In this document: one piece after another, positions 34,588 through 37,889 of the stretch
Position numbering within the stretch: position 1 is the first letter of the stretch
Layout of the letters: each line of letters starts with the position of its first letter
Origin: Tamilnaduibacter salinus
GTDB lineage: Bacteria; Pseudomonadota; Gammaproteobacteria; Pseudomonadales; Oleiphilaceae
NCBI RefSeq assembly: GCF_003096655.1
Contig: NZ_QEKQ01000013.1
Span: 1-37,889 of the forward strand
DNA length: 37,889 bases
Reading direction: 5' to 3'
Position numbers and translations under genes: made by a program
The notes under the pieces: generated by a model
Database searches by the model: none
Seen by the model: the letters and a program-made list of their open reading frames with translations, nothing else
Told to the model about the DNA's origin: nothing

Positions 34588-36378
34588 ATGACAGATACGA
34601 AGAAACCATTGGGGATCACGGACGTCATCCTGCGTGACGCCCATCAGTCCCTCTTGGCCACCCGCATGCGACTGGACGACATGCTGCCCATCGCTGAGAA
34701 GCTCGATCAGGTCGGCTTCTGGTCGGTTGAATCCTGGGGCGGCGCGACGTTCGATTCCTGCATTCGTTACCTGGGGGAGGATCCCTGGGAGCGCATCCGT
34801 GAACTGAAAAAAGCCATGCCGAATACCCAGCAGCAGATGTTGCTGCGAGGGCAGAACCTGTTGGGTTATCGCCATTACGCGGATGACGTGGTTGAGCGTT
34901 TCTGTGATCGTGCTGCCGAAAACGGCGTGGACGTGTTCCGTATCTTTGACGCGATGAACGACCCGCGCAACCTGGACACCGCCATCAAAGCCGTCAAGAA
35001 AACCGGCAAGCATGCCCAGGGCACCATTGCCTACACCACCAGCCCGGTCCACACCATCGATATGTGGGTCGATATGGCGAAGGAAGTGGCCGGCATGGGC
35101 GCCGATTCCATCGCCATCAAGGACATGGCTGGCATTCTGAAGCCGTATGTCGCTTACGATCTGGTCTCGCGCCTCAAGCAAGAGCTGGATATTCCGATTC
35201 ATATGCAGTGCCATGCCACCACTGGCATGTCCACCGCGACGGCCATCAAGGCCGCAGAAGCGGGCATCGATAATGTCGACACCGCCATCTCTTCCATGAG
35301 CATGACCTACGGACATTCGCCCACCGAGGCGGTTGTCGCCATTCTGGAAGGCACCGACCGCGATACCGGGTTGAACCTCGAACTACTCGAGGAAATCGCG
35401 GCTTACTTCCGTAAAGTGCGCAAGAAGTACGCGCAGTTTGAAGGCAGCCTGCGTGGCACCGACTCCCGCATCCTGATTGCTCAGGTGCCCGGCGGCATGC
35501 TGACCAACATGGAGAACCAGCTGAAAGAGCAGAACGCGACCGACAGGTTCGACGAGGTTCTCGAAGAAATCCCCCGCGTTCGGGAAGACCTGGGTTACAT
35601 CCCGCTGGTGACACCGACCTCACAGATTGTCGGCACCCAGGCGGTCCTGAACGTCCTGACCGGCGAGCGTTTCAAGTCCATCTCAAAAGAAACCTCGGCG
35701 ATTCTGAAGGGCGAGTACGGTGCGGCACCCGCTCCGTTCAACAAAGAACTGCAGGAACGGGTTCTCGACGGTCAGGAGCCGGTTACCTGTCGTCCGGCGG
35801 ATTTGTTGGATCCGGAAATGGACAAGCTGACCGACGAACTGAAGAAGGCGGCGGACGAGAAGGGCATCAAGTTGGCTGACAACGTCGAAGACGACGTTCT
35901 GACCTACGCCCTGTTCCCGCAGATTGGCCTGAAGTTCCTGGAAAACCGGGGTAACCCGGATGCCTTTGAACCGGCCCCGACCGAGGCGGATGCGCAGGCC
36001 GCAGCCGCACCGGCGACCTCCGGCCCGCAGACCTATACCGTCAATGTGAACGGCAAGGACTACGTGGTCGCGGTCGATGAAGGCGGTGAAATCAGCCAGA
36101 TCGAAGCCCAGGGCGGCGGCGCCGCTTCCGGCGGCGGTCAGGCGGCCGCACCCGCACCGGGTGGTGGTGAGCCGGTTTCCGCGCCACTGGGCGGCAACAT
36201 CTTCAAGGTCAACGTGTCACCGGGTGACACCGTGGAAGAGGGTGATGTGATGATCATCCTCGAGGCCATGAAGATGGAAACCGAAATCAAGGCACCCAAG
36301 TCCGGGACCATCGGCGACGTCTCCGTCAAAGTCGGTGATGCCGTCGCGGCCGGTGATGAAATGCTGACAATCGCATAA
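34588..36378 (+). CDS. oadA: Oxaloacetate decarboxylase alpha chain (biotin carboxyltransferase)
   Basis: Transfers the carboxyl group of oxaloacetate to biotin, leaving pyruvate; the beta chain then decarboxylates carboxybiotin and pumps sodium. The 596 residues comprise the carboxyltransferase barrel (about 1-270, with [16 protein letters not shown] at 10-25, the metal-binding [10 protein letters not shown] near 207), a conserved carboxylase domain (about 290-450), an Ala/Pro/Gly linker (about 470-520) and a biotinyl domain. Biotin is attached to Lys562 in [15 protein letters not shown] lies eight bases before the ATG. The gene is the middle one of three, 42 bases after oadG and 13 before oadB. 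Confidence 0.96.
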   Translation: MTDTKKPLGITDVILRDAHQSLLATRMRLDDMLPIAEKLDQVGFWSVESWGGATFDSCIRYLGEDPWERIRELKKAMPNTQQQMLLRGQNLLGYRHYADDVVERFCDRAAENGVDVFRIFDAMNDPRNLDTAIKAVKKTGKHAQGTIAYTTSPVHTIDMWVDMAKEVAGMGADSIAIKDMAGILKPYVAYDLVSRLKQELDIPIHMQCHATTGMSTATAIKAAEAGIDNVDTAISSMSMTYGHSPTEAVVAILEGTDRDTGLNLELLEEIAAYFRKVRKKYAQFEGSLRGTDSRILIAQVPGGMLTNMENQLKEQNATDRFDEVLEEIPRVREDLGYIPLVTPTSQIVGTQAVLNVLTGERFKSISKETSAILKGEYGAAPAPFNKELQERVLDGQEPVTCRPADLLDPEMDKLTDELKKAADEKGIKLADNVEDDVLTYALFPQIGLKFLENRGNPDAFEPAPTEADAQAAAAPATSGPQTYTVNVNGKDYVVAVDEGGEISQIEAQGGGAASGGGQAAAPAPGGGEPVSAPLGGNIFKVNVSPGDTVEEGDVMIILEAMKMETEIKAPKSGTIGDVSVKVGDAVAAGDEMLTIA

Positions 36379-36391
36379 GGGCCAGCATTCC

Positions 36392-37714
36392 ATGGAAAAT
36401 TTTAGCGTCTTATGGACAGGCAGCGGCCTGGCCAATCTGTCTGGCGGCCAGTTCGTGATGATTCTGGTCGGCCTGCTTCTCCTGTTCCTTGCGATCCGCA
36501 AGGGCTTTGAGCCGTTGCTGCTGATTCCGATTGGTTTTGGCGGCATCCTGGCGAACATTCCCGAGGCGGGGCTTGCCCTGTCGGCGGCGGAAAATGCGAT
36601 TCACATGGCGAAGCCGGAAGTACTGGCCGCGATGGGATCGGCGCTGGAAGTCCCGTATAACGCGGCGATGGACATTACGCCGGAAGTCATGCAGAGCTTC
36701 AAAGAGGCGTATAAGAACGCGAGCGTTGAAATGGTGACCGCTGCCAATGCGGTTGCCGTGGATAACGGGTACTCCGATGGCATGCTGTACAGCTTCTACA
36801 GCGTCGCTATCGCCAGTGGCGTGGCACCGCTCGTGATTTTCATGGGTGTGGGTGCGATGACCGATTTCGGTCCGCTTCTGGCCAACCCGAAAACGTTGCT
36901 GCTGGGTGCAGCGGCACAGTTCGGCATCTTCGCGACCGTACTGGGCGCGGCGCTGCTGAGCTGGACGGGGGTTATGGACTTCACGATCCTGGAAGCCGCC
37001 GCCATCGGCATCATCGGTGGTGCCGACGGGCCGACCTCGATCTACGTGTCCAGCGTTCTGGCGCCGCACCTGCTCGGTGCCATCGCCGTGGCTGCCTACT
37101 CGTATATGGCCATGGTGCCGATGATCCAGCCGCCGATCATGAATGCGCTGACCAGCAAAAAAGAACGCGCGATCAAGATGTCACAGCTGCGTGCCGTGAC
37201 CCGTCAGGAAAAGATCGCCTTTCCGGTGGTCGTTCTGCTGCTGGTTGTGCTTTTCCTGCCGGATGCGGCGCCGCTGCTCGGCATGTTCTGTTTCGGTAAC
37301 CTGATGCGCGAGTGTGGCGTGGTCGAGCGTCTGAGCGACACCACACAGAACGCACTGATCAACACCGTGACGATCTTCCTGGGTCTGTCGGTGGGCTCCA
37401 AGCTGAGCGCCGACAAGTTCCTCGACCTGCAGACGCTGGGCATTCTGGGCCTGGGTCTGGCGGCGTTTGCCGCCGGCACCGTCTGCGGCGTGTTGATGGC
37501 CAAAGCCATGAACCGCTTCGTCAAGGAACCGATCAACCCGCTGATCGGCTCCGCCGGTGTCTCGGCCGTTCCAATGGCGGCCCGGGTGTCCAATAAGGTG
37601 GGTCTGGAGAACAATCCTCAGAACTTCCTGCTGATGCACGCCATGGGCCCGAACGTGGCCGGCGTCATCGGGTCCGCCGTCGCGGCGGGCGTGATGATCA
37701 AGCTCCTGGGCTGA
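36392..37714 (+). CDS. oadB: Oxaloacetate decarboxylase beta chain (sodium pump)
   Basis: Integral membrane subunit that decarboxylates carboxybiotin and exports two sodium ions. The 440 residues contain about nine to eleven hydrophobic segments, starting [20 protein letters not shown] near residue 17. The functional core [16 protein letters not shown] includes Asp212, which corresponds to the sodium-binding Asp203 of Klebsiella OadB. Later family segments are [32 protein letters not shown] and [18 protein letters not shown]-type sequence (here [17 protein letters not shown]). A 60-residue insertion (about 75-125) between the first segments is typical of this subfamily. Intrinsic terminator follows 18 bases after the stop. 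Confidence 0.95.
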   Translation: MENFSVLWTGSGLANLSGGQFVMILVGLLLLFLAIRKGFEPLLLIPIGFGGILANIPEAGLALSAAENAIHMAKPEVLAAMGSALEVPYNAAMDITPEVMQSFKEAYKNASVEMVTAANAVAVDNGYSDGMLYSFYSVAIASGVAPLVIFMGVGAMTDFGPLLANPKTLLLGAAAQFGIFATVLGAALLSWTGVMDFTILEAAAIGIIGGADGPTSIYVSSVLAPHLLGAIAVAAYSYMAMVPMIQPPIMNALTSKKERAIKMSQLRAVTRQEKIAFPVVVLLLVVLFLPDAAPLLGMFCFGNLMRECGVVERLSDTTQNALINTVTIFLGLSVGSKLSADKFLDLQTLGILGLGLAAFAAGTVCGVLMAKAMNRFVKEPINPLIGSAGVSAVPMAARVSNKVGLENNPQNFLLMHAMGPNVAGVIGSAVAAGVMIKLLG

Positions 37715-37731
37715 TCCTCACCACACCCCTG

Positions 37732-37773
37732 AAAAACCCCGCCGACCTTTGGCCGCGCGGGGTTTTTGTTTTT
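37732..37773 (+). terminator. Intrinsic terminator of the oad operon
   Basis: AAAAACCCCGC (37732-37742) pairs with GCGGGGTTTTT (37757-37767) around a 14-base loop, followed by G and TTTTTT (37769-37773 region). It stands 18 bases after the oadB stop. The A-run on the left also allows termination from the other side. Confidence 0.92.
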
Positions 37774-37780
37774 TGCCGCG

Positions 37781-37862
37781 GAAACCACGGAAGAACATAT
37801 ATGGTCTCCTCCCCGTTTGCCAAGGCACAGAGGTTGATGAGGGACAGGTTGCTGCCATATAT
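37781..37862. repeat. Right-end repeat sharing a 14-mer with the left end
   Basis: ATGGTCTCCTCCCC (37801-37814) is the reverse complement of 70-83. It lies inside a wider inverted repeat, ATATATGG (37797-37804) and CCATATAT (37855-37862). GCGGAAACCACGGAAG just before it resembles the CGGAAAGACGCGGAA beside the left-end element. No gene is seen from 37774 to the window end. Confidence 0.55.
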
Positions 37863-37889
37863 CCGGCCTGTTGATGAGGCGGCCTTGCC

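Overview
The window reads as a chromosomal segment of a GC-rich gammaproteobacterium, most like the Marinobacter group of marine or halophilic bacteria. This rests on gene content and order (purM/purN next to a DUF2066 gene and hda; ampD-ampE; pepA-holC-valS divergent from lptF-lptG; alaS-lysC-csrA-tRNA-Ser-tRNA-Arg; a sodium-pumping oxaloacetate decarboxylase). The taxonomic guess is an inference, not a search result. No prophage, insertion sequence with a transposase, CRISPR array, toxin-antitoxin pair or defence island is visible. The coding content is housekeeping; the unusual material is in the intergenic DNA.

Layout. 1-421: structured and tandem-repeat DNA. 422-2868: dcd, a yjaG-like gene and avtA. 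2846-5417, minus strand: purM, purN and a DUF3108 gene. 5671-9407: a DUF2066 exported protein, a CDP-alcohol phosphatidyltransferase, the DnaA regulator hda, an orphan ParA and a yqcC-like gene. 9396-13252, minus strand: a uracil-DNA glycosylase-family protein, a membrane PAS-GGDEF-EAL protein and nadC. 13509-19671: a DUF1631 protein, ampD, ampE and a chemoreceptor. 19698-25292, minus strand: a PduO-type adenosyltransferase, valS, holC and pepA. 25433-27593: lptF and lptG. 27609-28100, minus strand: an RDD membrane protein. 28381-33454: alaS, lysC, csrA, tRNA-Ser(GCU) and two identical tRNA-Arg(ACG). 33115-33971: repeats. 34291-37714: oadG-oadA-oadB, closed by a strong terminator.

How the genes work together. 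Several neighbours form known functional pairs: purM and purN act in consecutive phases of purine synthesis, ampD and ampE belong to peptidoglycan recycling and its signalling, lptF and lptG form the inner-membrane part of the LPS transporter, and oadGAB form one sodium pump. Many junctions overlap by ATGA (yjaG/avtA, purM/purN, CDP-transferase/hda, ampD/ampE), which suggests translational coupling.

The most interesting part is 33115-33971. Three units of about 170-180 bp follow tRNA-Arg 3' ends. Each holds an inverted T-arm-like palindrome, four consecutive hairpins and then the last bases of tRNA-Arg, like a tRNA 3' half split by a hairpin cassette. Stems differ between units by paired compensatory changes, which points to a maintained structure. 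Next to them is an element of about 120 bp with near-perfect 30-bp inverted ends. A second dispersed element, about 165 bp with imperfect inverted ends, lies between valS and the PduO gene and has a diverged relative at the 5' end of the DUF2066 gene. A 14-bp motif occurs in opposite orientation at the two ends of the window, so the window may be a contig bounded by a repeat family.
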